From contig NZ_JYNS01000017.1 of the NCBI RefSeq assembly GCF_000934725.1, positions 1 through 64,000 on the forward strand: DNA of 64,000 nt. Reading direction: 5' to 3'. The first letter of the stretch is position 1. Each line of letters begins with the position of its first letter. Shown here in pieces: positions 35,171-44,645 of the stretch. A program made the position numbers and the translations under genes. The notes beneath the pieces were generated by a model. That model saw only the letters and a list, made by a program, of their open reading frames with translations. It had not been told where the DNA came from and ran no database searches. This DNA comes from Methyloterricola oryzae. Lineage in GTDB: Bacteria; Pseudomonadota; Gammaproteobacteria; Methylococcales; Methylococcaceae.

Positions 35171-35212
35171 GAAAGGCCCAGTCACCGAGATCTATCTCCC
35201 CGTGACTGGGCC
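35171..35212 (-). terminator. Terminator-like hairpin after the sod gene
   Basis: GGCCCAGTCAC (35175-35185) pairs perfectly with GTGACTGGGCC (35202-35212). Read on the minus strand it ends in a short T run (TTTCC). It lies 29 bases past the sod stop. Confidence 0.75.
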
Positions 35213-35240
35213 CGCGACGAGCAGCTTATGCCAGATGATT

Positions 35241-36005
35241 TCAGCGGGAGTTATCCATCAGCAGGACTGCGCGGGCCCGCCGGGCCTTGTCCAGGCGTTG
35301 AGAAACGATTTCCCAGTTGATGTTGCGAAAAAATGCGTCGATGTATTGCTGCGCCGCGGCACCGTAATCCATCTGGTAGGCGTGCTCGTATAAGTCCATG
35401 ACCAGGACCGGGAGGGTGGCACTGGGCGCGTGCTGGTGGTCCCATTGCCAGTAATTTTCCAGCAGACCTGTGTGCAGGTTGAGCCCCAGCACGACCCAGC
35501 CTGACCCCCCGCTGAGACCGTTGCCGATGCGCTTAAATTCCTTTTCCCAATTTGCCGCGGATCCAAAGGCTTCGTTGAATGCCTTCTCGAGATAGGCGTC
35601 CGGTTTGTCGCGCCCCCCGAGATTGCCGAAGTAGAGATCATGTAAAACCACGGACCCATTGCGAACCAGTTGCTCTCGTTTGATGTCGTTGTAGAAATAG
35701 GCCGGAAGGTTGGTGTCCTGAAGTAGTTCAGCCAATTTTTGCTTGACGGCGTTGAGAGCTTTTACAGCCCCACCGTAGTTGTTTTCCCAGTGGGACTTGA
35801 TCAGTTTTTCAGAGATTCCGTCCAACTTGGCTGGGTCAAAAGGCAAAGGCTTCGCCTGGTGTTGGCTTGCGAATGCAAGTTGCAGGGGAGGGATCGCGAC
35901 GTCGGCATCGCTTTTGCTTGCCAGTGCGCTTGGCGACAGGGCCGCGAGGGTTGCGCCTGCTGCGGCGGTGGCCAGGAACTCGCGGCGTTGGAGGTCTTCG
36001 TGCAT
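35241..36005 (-). CDS. sod: Exported Fe/Mn-family superoxide dismutase
   Basis: The 254-residue protein has a twin-arginine-like signal (QRREFLATAAAGATLAAL) and a Fe/Mn SOD fold. The probable metal ligands are H72 (KSHWENNYGG), H122 (VVLHDLYFGNL), D204 and H208 (VMDLYEHAYQMDY). G and W of SGGSGWVVLGL are also conserved. Cytoplasmic SODs of this family are about 200 residues; the extra N-terminus explains the length. It follows the RND adaptor gene by 33 bases, so it is probably the last gene of the exporter operon. Metal specificity cannot be decided by eye. Tat export fits a metal loaded in the cytoplasm. Confidence 0.88.
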   Translation of the reverse strand: MHEDLQRREFLATAAAGATLAALSPSALASKSDADVAIPPLQLAFASQHQAKPLPFDPAKLDGISEKLIKSHWENNYGGAVKALNAVKQKLAELLQDTNLPAYFYNDIKREQLVRNGSVVLHDLYFGNLGGRDKPDAYLEKAFNEAFGSAANWEKEFKRIGNGLSGGSGWVVLGLNLHTGLLENYWQWDHQHAPSATLPVLVMDLYEHAYQMDYGAAAQQYIDAFFRNINWEIVSQRLDKARRARAVLLMDNSR

Positions 36006-36038
36006 GTGGGCTACTCCATGATTGGTGAGATGTGATGA

Positions 36039-37214
36039 TCAGCCGGCGGCTCCTGAATTGACGTCGGCCACGCGGACCTCATCGCCGCTTGCGACACCGT
36101 CGGGGGGATTGTCGATGATCCTCTCGTCGGCACGGATGCCGTCGGAGATTTCAATGGTCTTGCCCAGATCCCGGGTGATGATGACCGGCTTAAGCAAGAT
36201 GCGGTTGTCGATGCCCAGCGTCGCCACTTGCGCGCCTCTTGCATCCAGGACCAAGGCGCTGGCAGGAATGCTCAGTGCCGATGTGTTGCCAGGCAATTCA
36301 AGTTTCACGTTAGCGTAGCCGCCAGGTAGAAGGTTCCCTTCCGTATTGTCCAGTAACAACTGGACCAGACTGGTGCCACTTGCGGCGTCGATGGCACCTG
36401 CGGTGGCGGCGACTTCTGCACCATAGCTGCGGCCTGGCTGATCCGGGACAGTGATTCGCGCACGTATGCCCGTGTGTACTTGAGGTGCGAAACTTTGCGG
36501 GACGCTCACATATACCCGCAGCTTCTTGACTTGGGCCAGGGTGAACAACTCTTGGCCTGCACCCGTGCCCGCAGCGATGAGTGCGCCGACATCAGTGTTG
36601 CGTTTGGTGATGATGCCGTCGAAAGGGGCGATCAGGCGGGTGAATCCCTTCATTGCGGTATACCGCTGCAGGTTGGCCCGGGCCGAACCAAGAGCTGCCT
36701 CTTTCGCCGCTGCGTCGGCCAGCTTTTCGTCAACCTCTTGTTGAGCGGCCGAGTCACTGTCCAGCAGCATCCGCCAGCGTCGTGCCGTCGATGCAGCGAA
36801 TTTGGCATCGGCTTCGGCCGTGGCGACATCGGCTTTGGCCTGCATCAGTTGCTGATCGAGATCCGGCGTTTCTATTTCCGCCAGAACCTGTCCGGCCTTC
36901 ACCGAAGCGCCAATATCGAGATTCCAGTATTTCAAATAGCCACTCACGCGGGCGAAGATGGGTGCCTGAGAGAAGGCTTCAATTCGGCCAGGCAGCTCCA
37001 GGTGCGCCGATTCGGTTGCCGCGGTCGGATGGACAATGGCGACGTTCGGCGTGGCGTGCATCTCTGTCCATTGCTGGAGTTTAAGCTGGTCTTGAGCCCG
37101 ACTGACCAATCCGAAGCAGACGGCGAATGCAGCGAAAGAAGTGAGTACGATCACGCTCCGGCCCAGTTTCGGCAGTTTTGCGGATGAAGAAACAGTGTCA
37201 GGCTGTGGCGGCAT
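36039..37214 (-). CDS. RND efflux periplasmic adaptor subunit
   Basis: The ATG at 37214, preceded by GGAGACTCGC and overlapping the permease stop by 17 bases, is the likely start (391 residues); longer frames enter the permease gene. The protein has an N-terminal anchor (SVIVLTSFAAFAVCFGLV) and a barrel-sandwich hybrid split by a helical hairpin. The halves are YLKYWNLDIGASVKAGQVLAEIETPDLDQQL and ARRWRMLLDSDSAAQQEVDEKLAD, followed by FDGIITKRNTDVGALI. A membrane-proximal domain ends in DGIRADERIIDNPPDGVASGDEV. It works with the permease encoded just upstream. No outer-membrane factor is encoded in this operon, so a shared TolC-type protein must be used. Confidence 0.87.
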   Translation of the reverse strand: MPPQPDTVSSSAKLPKLGRSVIVLTSFAAFAVCFGLVSRAQDQLKLQQWTEMHATPNVAIVHPTAATESAHLELPGRIEAFSQAPIFARVSGYLKYWNLDIGASVKAGQVLAEIETPDLDQQLMQAKADVATAEADAKFAASTARRWRMLLDSDSAAQQEVDEKLADAAAKEAALGSARANLQRYTAMKGFTRLIAPFDGIITKRNTDVGALIAAGTGAGQELFTLAQVKKLRVYVSVPQSFAPQVHTGIRARITVPDQPGRSYGAEVAATAGAIDAASGTSLVQLLLDNTEGNLLPGGYANVKLELPGNTSALSIPASALVLDARGAQVATLGIDNRILLKPVIITRDLGKTIEISDGIRADERIIDNPPDGVASGDEVRVADVNSGAAG

Positions 37215-40200
37215 GCGAGTCTCCTGAATGGGCGCTGGTCGGGGCGGTGTGATGCGAACGGGTATGTGCGATGGAAAACAGGACGGGTACGAAAAGGAGT
37301 GTGCTAATGGTGGAAAATAGTAGGCCTCCGATGACGGCCAGCCCCAGAGGCGCGTTTTGTTCGCCTCCTTCGCCCAGACCCAAAGCCATGGGCACCATTC
37401 CAATGATCATGGCGAGTGCCGTCATCAACACCGGCCGGCACCTGACAACTCCTGCTTGGATGGCGGCACTGGTGGCCGGAACATTTTGCGCAAGGCGCTC
37501 GCGGGCGAAGCTGACGATCAGGACAGCGTTCGCGGTTGCAACGCCCATGCACATGATGGCGCCAGTCAATGCGGGTACAGACAAGGTTGTGCGGGTCGCG
37601 AACAGCATCCAGACGATTCCGGCCAGGGCGGCGGGCAGGGTGCTGATGATCACCAGTGGGTCAATCCACGATTGAAAATTTACGACAATGACCAGATAAA
37701 TAAGGACGATTGCGGCGACCAGCCCCAAACTGAGTCCGGAATAGGCAACGCTCATGGTCTTGTACTGTCCCAACAAGACGGCGCTACTGCCCTTGGGCAA
37801 TTCGGCCGCGCTTTCATTGAGGACGGTTTGGATTTCCTGGGAAACGCTGCCAAGGTCGCGGCCTTGAGTCGTGGCGTAAATCTGTACGAGAGGCTGAATG
37901 TCATATTGGGAAACCACCGAGCTTGATACCCCACGGCGAATGTCGGCGATCCCTCCCAGTACCTGGCGCGCAGGGGCCTCCGTTGAATTTACCGGCAGAT
38001 TCTGCAAGGCGGGTAACGAGTCCACGGCATACTGCGGCGTCTGCATGACGATGGGGTAGGAAACGCCATTTTGCGGGTTGAGCCAAAAGGCCGGAGCTGC
38101 CTGCCCGGAGCCCGCCAATTGAACCATCAGGCTGTTTGCCACATCGCGCTCAGTTACGCCGGCAAGCTGCGCGCGAGTCCGGTCCACGTCCACATTCAGC
38201 AATGGGCTATTGCGCGCCTGCTGAATGCGGGCATCGGCGACTCCGGGAATGTGCCTGATTTTGTCCAACAGCCTGTGCGCATATGCGAAATTCCCGTTGA
38301 GGTCATTGCCGCGAATCTGAATGTCGATGGGGGCTGGAGAGCCGAAGTTGAGGATCTGGCTGACCATATCGGCGGGCAGGAACGCGAAGCTGGTTCCGGG
38401 GAAGCGCCGAGGCAAGATCTCCCGCAGATTTCGAACATAGGCTTCGGTGGGGCCGTGCCCCGGACGCAGGGAAATCTGGATGATGCCGTCCTGAGAGCCA
38501 ACCAGACCATTGTTGGCAAAGGACATGTTGATGGAAGAAATGGGCATGCCGATGTTGTCCACGAGTACGCTCAGTTCGCTGTTCGGAATGGCTCCGCGGA
38601 TAACCTCTTCGATGGCCGCCAGCCGGTTTGCGGTTTCCTCGACGCGGGTGCCGTTCGGAACCCTGACATGAATTTGAATCTGCCCAGCGTCCACCGACGG
38701 AAAGAAATTCTGTCCCAAAAATGGGACGAGCAGGAATGAGGCCAGAACGAAAACGGCGAATCCTGCGACAAATCTAAAACGGGACTGGATAGCCATTTCC
38801 AGGGTCGCTGCATATTGACCGCGGAGGCGTTCGAACCCTGCTTCAAAGCGGCGTTGGATTATAACGAGGGCCTGCTTGCTGGGCGGCATCGCCAGGTCAT
38901 TTCCGTGCAGATCGGTGTGTGGCGCATGGGGTTTTAGCCAATACTTGGCGAGAGTCGGCACCAAAGTCCGCGAGAGAATGAATGATGCGAGCATGGCCAA
39001 CATCACGGCTTCCGCCATGGGCACGAAGAGGTAACGCGCCACGCCTTGCAGGAAAAACATGGGTACGAAGACGATGCAGATGCACAGCAGAGATACGAAT
39101 GCGGGCACAACGATTTGATCAGCCCCGTCCAGGATGGCTTGTTCGACTTCCTTGCCTTGCTCAAGATGCCAGTTTATGTTCTCGATCGTGACTGTCGCTT
39201 CATCCACCAGGATCCCGACCGCTAACGCCAGTCCCCCCAGCGTCATGATGTTCAAGGTTTCCCCGAGTTCGGCCAGGGCTGCGATCGCAGCCAAGACCGA
39301 CAGGGGAATGGAGATCGCGATGATCAGTGTGGCGCGCACATTGCCAAGGAAGAGCAGAATCATCAGGCTGGTCAATCCGGCTGCAATGAGACCTTCCTTT
39401 ACTACGCTGCTCACGGCTGCACGCACAAAGAGCGATTGATCCGCCAGCGGTTTCACCTCCAAGGCGGCCGGAAGGGAGGGTTTGATCGCCTCCACCATGT
39501 TTTTGATGCCGGCGATGATGTCCAAGGTGGATGTCGCGCCGTTCTTCAAAATCTGCAACAGTGCCGAACGTGCGCCATCCACGTGGACGACATTGGTCTG
39601 GACGGCGCTGCCATCACGCACAGTGGCCACGTCTCGAATAAACACCAGCGCTCCATTCACATTTCGAATGGGTATTGCGCCGAGAGCGGCCAAATCGACT
39701 GGGGCATTATTGAGTTGGATAAAGTATTCGAACTCCCCAATCTTTTGCGTGCCGGCGGGTGTGAGCAGATTCTGCGACGCCAGCGCGTTGGCCACATCTT
39801 GTCCGGAGAGTCCGCGTGCGCGTAATGCCTCCGGGTTGAGGTCTATCTGCAATTGCCGAGATTTTCCCCCGAACGGCCATGGTATTGAGGCGCCGGCAAC
39901 CGTTGTAAGCCGCGCGCGCAGGGCAAACATGCCCAGGTCGGCCAACATTTGTTCCGTCATGCCTTTTCCGGACAGTGCCAGTTGGAGAATCGGCACCGTC
40001 GCGGCACTGTAGTTGAGGATCATGGGCGGCGTTGCGCCGGGCGGAAAGTTTTTCAGCATAGTTTGCGAAACGGCTGTGACCTGAGAGTTCGCGACGCTGA
40101 TGTCGACGTTGGGATGGAAGAAGATTTTGACGATACCGATACCGTTATAGGAGTTGGCTTCAATGTGCTCGATGTCGTTGACGGTAGTAGTTAGCACTCT

Positions 40201-40416
40201 TTGATAGGGCGTGGTTATGCGTCCTGACATCTGGTCTGGTGAGAGCCCCGTGTACTGCCAAGCGACCACGATGACCGGAATGTCTATGCCGGGGAAAATG
40301 TCCACGGGGGTCCGCAAGGCAGAGAGTGTGCCGGCGATGAGAATTGCGATGGCGAAGACAATGAACGTATAAGGCCGCGAGAGGGCCAGGCGGACGATTC
40401 CGGTCATGAACGGCAA
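37198..40416 (-). CDS. RND efflux permease (AcrB-type fold)
   Basis: The 1072-residue protein has the RND layout of twelve membrane helices and two large periplasmic loops. It starts with LALSRPYTFIVFAIAILIAGTLSALRTPVDIFPGIDIPV. Helix 4 reads GLALAVGILVDEATVTIENI; the second acidic position of the usual DD pair is Glu. The C-terminal half has LTGAIMCMGVATANAVLIVSFARERL and MTALAMIIGMVPMALGLGEGGEQNAPLG. It belongs to the clade near the MdtB/HAE-1 group, but the substrate is unknown. A moderate sigma-54 motif lies at 40561-40576. The downstream adaptor and exported SOD suggest an envelope-stress unit. Confidence 0.88.
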   Translation of the reverse strand: MPFMTGIVRLALSRPYTFIVFAIAILIAGTLSALRTPVDIFPGIDIPVIVVAWQYTGLSPDQMSGRITTPYQRVLTTTVNDIEHIEANSYNGIGIVKIFFHPNVDISVANSQVTAVSQTMLKNFPPGATPPMILNYSAATVPILQLALSGKGMTEQMLADLGMFALRARLTTVAGASIPWPFGGKSRQLQIDLNPEALRARGLSGQDVANALASQNLLTPAGTQKIGEFEYFIQLNNAPVDLAALGAIPIRNVNGALVFIRDVATVRDGSAVQTNVVHVDGARSALLQILKNGATSTLDIIAGIKNMVEAIKPSLPAALEVKPLADQSLFVRAAVSSVVKEGLIAAGLTSLMILLFLGNVRATLIIAISIPLSVLAAIAALAELGETLNIMTLGGLALAVGILVDEATVTIENINWHLEQGKEVEQAILDGADQIVVPAFVSLLCICIVFVPMFFLQGVARYLFVPMAEAVMLAMLASFILSRTLVPTLAKYWLKPHAPHTDLHGNDLAMPPSKQALVIIQRRFEAGFERLRGQYAATLEMAIQSRFRFVAGFAVFVLASFLLVPFLGQNFFPSVDAGQIQIHVRVPNGTRVEETANRLAAIEEVIRGAIPNSELSVLVDNIGMPISSINMSFANNGLVGSQDGIIQISLRPGHGPTEAYVRNLREILPRRFPGTSFAFLPADMVSQILNFGSPAPIDIQIRGNDLNGNFAYAHRLLDKIRHIPGVADARIQQARNSPLLNVDVDRTRAQLAGVTERDVANSLMVQLAGSGQAAPAFWLNPQNGVSYPIVMQTPQYAVDSLPALQNLPVNSTEAPARQVLGGIADIRRGVSSSVVSQYDIQPLVQIYATTQGRDLGSVSQEIQTVLNESAAELPKGSSAVLLGQYKTMSVAYSGLSLGLVAAIVLIYLVIVVNFQSWIDPLVIISTLPAALAGIVWMLFATRTTLSVPALTGAIMCMGVATANAVLIVSFARERLAQNVPATSAAIQAGVVRCRPVLMTALAMIIGMVPMALGLGEGGEQNAPLGLAVIGGLLFSTISTLLFVPVLFSIAHTRSHHTAPTSAHSGDSHAATA

Positions 40417-40560
40417 TTCAGGCGTAGAGGGCGTCCTTGTTGACTACAGCATCCGAACGTTGGATGTTCGGGTGTGAGTAATGGAATGTCAGCGCCGACA
40501 GTGTGTTTCCCCAACAACCCCGGTGGAACCGGGACGGCTGGCTTCACACCATTGATACGG

Positions 40561-40576
40561 AGCTTGAATGTTGCCA
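40561..40576 (-). promoter_or_regulatory. Possible sigma-54 promoter upstream of the first RND operon
   Basis: The minus strand reads TGGCAACATTCAAGCT, with GG-N10-GC, a perfect TGGCA and a weak -12. It lies about 147 bases before the permease start. Confidence 0.4.
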
Positions 40577-40649
40577 TTTGATGGGTCTCAAGGCGATTCC
40601 ACACTCAGAAGTGGCGGGGCCATTGGTGGCCCCGCCGACACGGGGCGTC

Positions 40650-42131
40650 CTATTTCGCAGCCGTGGTAATGCCGATCGCCTTGCGCAAATCCGCTAGCGA
40701 GACAACCCCGGGTCCATGCAGCGCCGCGATCTTGTCTACCTTCAGCTTCAGCTTGCCGATGTTCTCATACAAGTTGACGGTGTAAGGATTGGGCGTTTCG
40801 GGCGGCGGCGCATTTGCCGGCAAGGGGGTGTAAGCGTCGGCTTCGATCAAGATTTTTTCCTTGGGCAGGTAAATCAGATCAAAGGCGTCGTTGTGGCTAT
40901 TGCCGGCGATGGAATGGATTTCGATCGTACGCTTCCCATCGGAGAGTACATGGGAGCCCGTGTATGACGAAAAGACTGGGGTCGCTTTGGATTGTTCCAG
41001 GCGGTCGGGCTTCAGGCTGTGAGGATTCTTCCAGACGTGCTGGTAGTAGTCCTTATTGGCGTCTTCGGTCACGATGGTGGCGCCGGTGTCCACGAAGCTG
41101 CGCAGTCCGCCGGAGTGATCGAAGTGAGCATGGGTGTTCACTACATACTTGATGGGCTTACCCGGTATGATTTCCTTGATCTTAGCAATCAGGGCTTGTG
41201 ATCGTTCCTCATTGAGCGGAGCTTCTACCAGCACGATGTGGTCGCGCTGCTCGATGGCGACGCTGTGGTGGGTGCCACCAGTCAGGTAAAACACCCCATC
41301 GGCAAGCTTCTCGCTCTTGACGGCGACGGTCGGCGTGGACGCAGCGGCAATCTCCAGAGGCACGGAATAGTCAGCCTGCGGGTTTGCTTTGACTTCGGTC
41401 ACGTTCAAGTCAAGCACTGGATGCCCGCCCTGGCTGCGCGTGATATGAGCGGGAAAATGGATGCCACCAAAGTCCTTGTACTCGGAAAACTTCGTTTCTA
41501 CCAGGGTGTCGCCCAGTACCGGGTTATCGATCCAGGTCTTGACGCTATCCAATTGATTTTGGCCGTTGATATGCCCGACATACTTGTATTTGCCGCCAAC
41601 AGCAAAGCTTAGTTCGATCCCCTGGTCTCCAGTTGTCGCAGTCGCGTTGTTTGCCACAGCAGCCTTAAGGAAGCCCTGAGGAGTTGACCAAATTTCGGCA
41701 GTGCGTTCCTCCACGGCGGCAGCCTGCAAAGTGGTGGCAGGCGGGGTGCCCGGCGCCGAATTATTGGGTACCGCCACATTCCATGCGGTGCTGCCGTTGA
41801 TGGACTGTTGGACCTTCTGCTCCACCGGAGTTGGGCGCGAGCGGCCCGGTTCGATGATCTGTTTTCGGGTGATCTGCACCCGGGCGGCAGGCGTCGCATA
41901 GTCGATGTCTGCCAAGTACTGGCTAAGTTGATAGGGCGGCCAGGGCAGAGTCGGGTTCGGGGCTTGTCCGAATTGATACCATTGGCCATTGCCGGAAAAC
42001 TCCAAACCTTTCACACCGGCCACGTTCAGTGTATGCGCGGTTTCGTGTACCCGGTCTTCGGGAGTTGTGGCGCATCCAGTCACAATCAGGGCTACGGCTG
42101 AGGCTAGGATGGGATATCTTGCTGCTCTCAT
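40650..42131 (-). CDS. Metallo-beta-lactamase-fold lipoprotein hydrolase
   Basis: The 493-residue protein begins with a lipoprotein signal (ALIVTGC; Cys 20). An N-terminal beta-rich region of about 250 residues precedes the MBL fold. The metal site NTHAHFDHSGG (HxHxDH at 334-339) is complete. Later ligands are plausible at SYTGSHVLSDG, HSIAGNSHNDAFDLIYLPKEKILIEADAY and ALHGPGVV. It probably sits on a periplasmic membrane face. The substrate is unknown; quinoprotein relay-type MBL proteins have a similar layout. A moderate sigma-54-like motif lies at 42190-42205. Confidence 0.83.
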   Translation of the reverse strand: MRAARYPILASAVALIVTGCATTPEDRVHETAHTLNVAGVKGLEFSGNGQWYQFGQAPNPTLPWPPYQLSQYLADIDYATPAARVQITRKQIIEPGRSRPTPVEQKVQQSINGSTAWNVAVPNNSAPGTPPATTLQAAAVEERTAEIWSTPQGFLKAAVANNATATTGDQGIELSFAVGGKYKYVGHINGQNQLDSVKTWIDNPVLGDTLVETKFSEYKDFGGIHFPAHITRSQGGHPVLDLNVTEVKANPQADYSVPLEIAAASTPTVAVKSEKLADGVFYLTGGTHHSVAIEQRDHIVLVEAPLNEERSQALIAKIKEIIPGKPIKYVVNTHAHFDHSGGLRSFVDTGATIVTEDANKDYYQHVWKNPHSLKPDRLEQSKATPVFSSYTGSHVLSDGKRTIEIHSIAGNSHNDAFDLIYLPKEKILIEADAYTPLPANAPPPETPNPYTVNLYENIGKLKLKVDKIAALHGPGVVSLADLRKAIGITTAAK

Positions 42132-42189
42132 GGGTTCTCCAAAATTTGGTATTACCGTTGAATCGGTGTTGTGTGTCGCAGGGGTCCAA

Positions 42190-42205
42190 TGCGAAATCCG
42201 TACCT
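42190..42205 (-). promoter_or_regulatory. Possible sigma-54 promoter upstream of the MBL gene
   Basis: The minus strand reads AGGTACGGATTTCGCA with GG-N10-GC and matches at ACG and GCA. It lies about 60 bases before the start. Confidence 0.45.
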
Positions 42206-42367
42206 ATCTGGTCTCTTTCGGACGGGTTCCTTATCAGACCTGGGTTGAACTTTGGTTTGTGGCCGGATTCGATTCGCAACAAACCTGGCCCGCATGTTGA
42301 TGACCGGACAGTCGGTGCTGCCTAAACAACAGGTCTGATGGCGGGCGAACAGTTGGAGCCGAGACTA

Positions 42368-43795
42368 TCAGGGCTTGGTCTGAGAAACGCGGAACAATGC
42401 CGTTACTGGCGCTTTGACTGACTCTTCTGAGTGTGGCGTAGCATCCGGCACCCAGTCATATGGAACGGGTTGGCCGCGATAAAGTTGATTGTTGTACGTG
42501 GGCCTGCCGGTAACCGGGTCGGTCGCGGTCTTGAAATAGGGATTCACATATTCCCACACTATGTCTCCCTCGCGTGTCACCTGGAACAACCGGCCGCTCT
42601 GTCCCTCGTCGATAAAGGTATTTCCGTTGGGAAGCCTTCTGGCGGCGCTGATGTGAGTGCTACGGAAGGACCAGGCAGGGCCGCCGGAGCTTTCCCCGGT
42701 GTATTGCCAGACGATCTCTTCGTTGACCGGATTGATTTCCAGCACTCGCGAGCCGCCGGTTCTCGGTAAGTCCGCAGTCGGGTAGCCGGCCAGGCCTTGG
42801 TTGTCGAATACCAACAGGTTTCCAGCCCCAGGTAATCCCTCTGGGATAATGTGGGCGTCGTGTTGGGCGCTGATCTGATCCACGGGCCGAGGTACCTGGC
42901 GCGGGCTTTGTCCTTCGGCGGAAGCCGCGGGATAGTGGGGGCCCAGTCGCCAAACCACCTTTCCGGTTTTGCGGTCTATGATCGCAATGAAATTGGCGTT
43001 GCGGGCATCGAAGATCAGGTTGTCCGGGTGAAAGCGAATGTCACCCTCTTTAAACCAATGATTGGGCCCGACGGGTTTGAGGTTGTTCACGTGCAGATAG
43101 TCCGCGGTGCGCGCCCCGCGGACCAATTTCAATTCTGCCGCACTAAAGCCGAATTCAGATAGATGGTCTGACGCGACCCAGCGCCAGACAACCACACCCG
43201 TCGGATCGACTTCATAGACCACATCGTCCAGGACTTGAGGCTGTTTGAACCCTTTCACAGGGTGAACTAGGTTCGCGAGCACCACGGTGTTTCCATTGGG
43301 CAGACGCGCCCAGTCGTGGTGCTGCTGAGCAGCGCCGCCGGGCGCCTTGGCGCCAAAGGTCCAAACTGGCCTGCCTTGCCAATCCACTTCTCCAATGGTC
43401 TTGGCGATGCGCCGGTTGATTTGCCCCGGGATCAGGCCAGTTCCTTTGCCTTCAGCCATTTCCAGGGTCAGGAACACATGGCCTTTACGCCCGCCATTGA
43501 GGGCCGGGTCAATGGCCGTGCTGTGGCCGGCGGCGTCTTGCCATTCGTGCACCGAATTGCCGTTGAGGTCTATCAGGTGCGCGATGTTGTCGCCGCCGGT
43601 GAATAGCACGAAGGAATTGTAGGCGCGGATGGGGTCATAGAGCGTTGTTCCGGTGGGGTAGACGCTGGGAGCGCTTGCCGCGAGATGGGGCAGGACTGCA
43701 ATTGCGAGTGCTGTCGCGCCGCCGAGGGCGAGTTGGTTCAGTCTGGCGAAAGACTCGAGGCGAGACCTTTTCGCCCCGTATTCGACGCTTTGCAT
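42368..43795 (-). CDS. Exported arylsulfate sulfotransferase (ASST-like)
   Basis: The ATG at 43795 is preferred because GGAGG lies just upstream and an upstream ATG at 43813 would overlap that site; this gives 475 residues. A signal peptide (LALGGATALAIAVLPHLAASA) precedes a beta-propeller of arylsulfotransferase type. Its repeats are NIAHLIDLNGNSVHEWQ, RPVWTFGAKAPGGAAQQHHDWARLPNGNTVVLANL, DQISAQHDAHIIPEGLPGAGNLLVFDNQG and STHISAARRLPNGNTFIDEG. Conserved His residues in HHDW and QHDAH are candidates for the sulfate-transfer site, as in family members that use phenolic donors. A strong sigma-54 promoter lies at 43834-43849. Confidence 0.82.
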   Translation of the reverse strand: MQSVEYGAKRSRLESFARLNQLALGGATALAIAVLPHLAASAPSVYPTGTTLYDPIRAYNSFVLFTGGDNIAHLIDLNGNSVHEWQDAAGHSTAIDPALNGGRKGHVFLTLEMAEGKGTGLIPGQINRRIAKTIGEVDWQGRPVWTFGAKAPGGAAQQHHDWARLPNGNTVVLANLVHPVKGFKQPQVLDDVVYEVDPTGVVVWRWVASDHLSEFGFSAAELKLVRGARTADYLHVNNLKPVGPNHWFKEGDIRFHPDNLIFDARNANFIAIIDRKTGKVVWRLGPHYPAASAEGQSPRQVPRPVDQISAQHDAHIIPEGLPGAGNLLVFDNQGLAGYPTADLPRTGGSRVLEINPVNEEIVWQYTGESSGGPAWSFRSTHISAARRLPNGNTFIDEGQSGRLFQVTREGDIVWEYVNPYFKTATDPVTGRPTYNNQLYRGQPVPYDWVPDATPHSEESVKAPVTALFRVSQTKP

Positions 43796-43833
43796 GCCGC
43801 CTCCGAAAGGCATTGGGATTGGTCCTTCGGCTT

Positions 43834-43849
43834 AGCAGCTATCGTGCCG
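43834..43849 (-). promoter_or_regulatory. Sigma-54 promoter of the arylsulfotransferase gene
   Basis: The minus strand reads CGGCACGATAGCTGCT, close to consensus with GG-N10-GC. It lies 40 bases before the start and seven bases from an opposing sigma-54 site. Confidence 0.8.
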
Positions 43850-43855
43850 AGGAAC

Positions 43856-43871
43856 TGGCATGCGTAGTGCT
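43856..43871 (+). promoter_or_regulatory. Sigma-54 promoter of the DUF3016 gene
   Basis: TGGCATGCGTAGTGCT has a perfect TGGCA and GG-N10-GC with TGCT at -12. It lies about 110 bases before the start at 43981, back to back with the minus-strand site at 43834-43849. Confidence 0.75.
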
Positions 43872-43980
43872 GCCAGCTCGACGGGAGGCACTTTTTTTAC
43901 GGAGGAAGTGTCAAAGCGATGTATTTCGAGACTTCTTCGACTGCTTACTGCCAGGGTCCACGCCCTGTGGAGCATTCATT

Positions 43981-44511
43981 ATGAGCAGAGAGACGACGGC
44001 CAGTTTGTTGCTGATAGCGTGTTTGGTGGTTGCCCCGGCGGTGCGGGCGGATGTCTCGGTGAGGTTCGAGCACCCCGAGAATTACAAAGATCTCCAACTC
44101 AGCGCCGGCTCAACGCCGAAGATCCAAGCCGACCTCATGAATCAGTTCAGCAAGTACTTCAAGCAGTTGGGGGAGTTATACCTGCCCAAGGGCGACAAGT
44201 TGGAGATCGTGGTATGGAATATCGACATGGCGGGGGGATTTGAGCCATGGCGGAGTCCCAACCTCATCTGGACGCGTATCCTGAGTGACTTGTATCCGCC
44301 GAGGTACGATCTTCAGTACCGCTGGACCGATGCGGCGGGGCGAGTCAAGGCTGAACAGCGGGAACTGGTCACGGACCTGAATTACCGGGCCATGGTCGGA
44401 TTCACCGAGTTCAGTCCCCAGGACGCTCTTCGTTACGACAAGGCGACGCTCAAGCGCTGGTTCCGGTCGCGCTTTGCCGGGGAGGCGGGACAGCCGCTGC
44501 TCGGCAAGTGA
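43981..44511 (+). CDS. Exported DUF3016 protein
   Basis: The ATG at 43981 has GGAG at good spacing; upstream extensions read through the promoter. The 176-residue protein has a signal peptide (LLLIACLVVAPAVRA) and the DUF3016 pattern: VRFEHPENYKDLQ, MNQFSKYFKQLGELYLPKGDKLEIVVWNIDMAGGFEPWR and LTDLNYR-like strands. The family function is unknown; members are small periplasmic beta proteins in Gammaproteobacteria. It is divergently transcribed from the arylsulfotransferase gene with adjoining sigma-54 promoters, so the two genes are probably induced together. Confidence 0.82.
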   Translation: MSRETTASLLLIACLVVAPAVRADVSVRFEHPENYKDLQLSAGSTPKIQADLMNQFSKYFKQLGELYLPKGDKLEIVVWNIDMAGGFEPWRSPNLIWTRILSDLYPPRYDLQYRWTDAAGRVKAEQRELVTDLNYRAMVGFTEFSPQDALRYDKATLKRWFRSRFAGEAGQPLLGK

Positions 44512-44645
44512 GGAAACCTCATTTTCGCCGCCGCTGATGCCCCAGGTGCAGCCGATGCGCAAATCTGTTGGTGGAAAGGCAGTCGCGCATCTCAGAGCGG
44601 ACTTGAACGTCGAGGTGTGGTGATTCGAGGCCTTGACCTCTTCTT

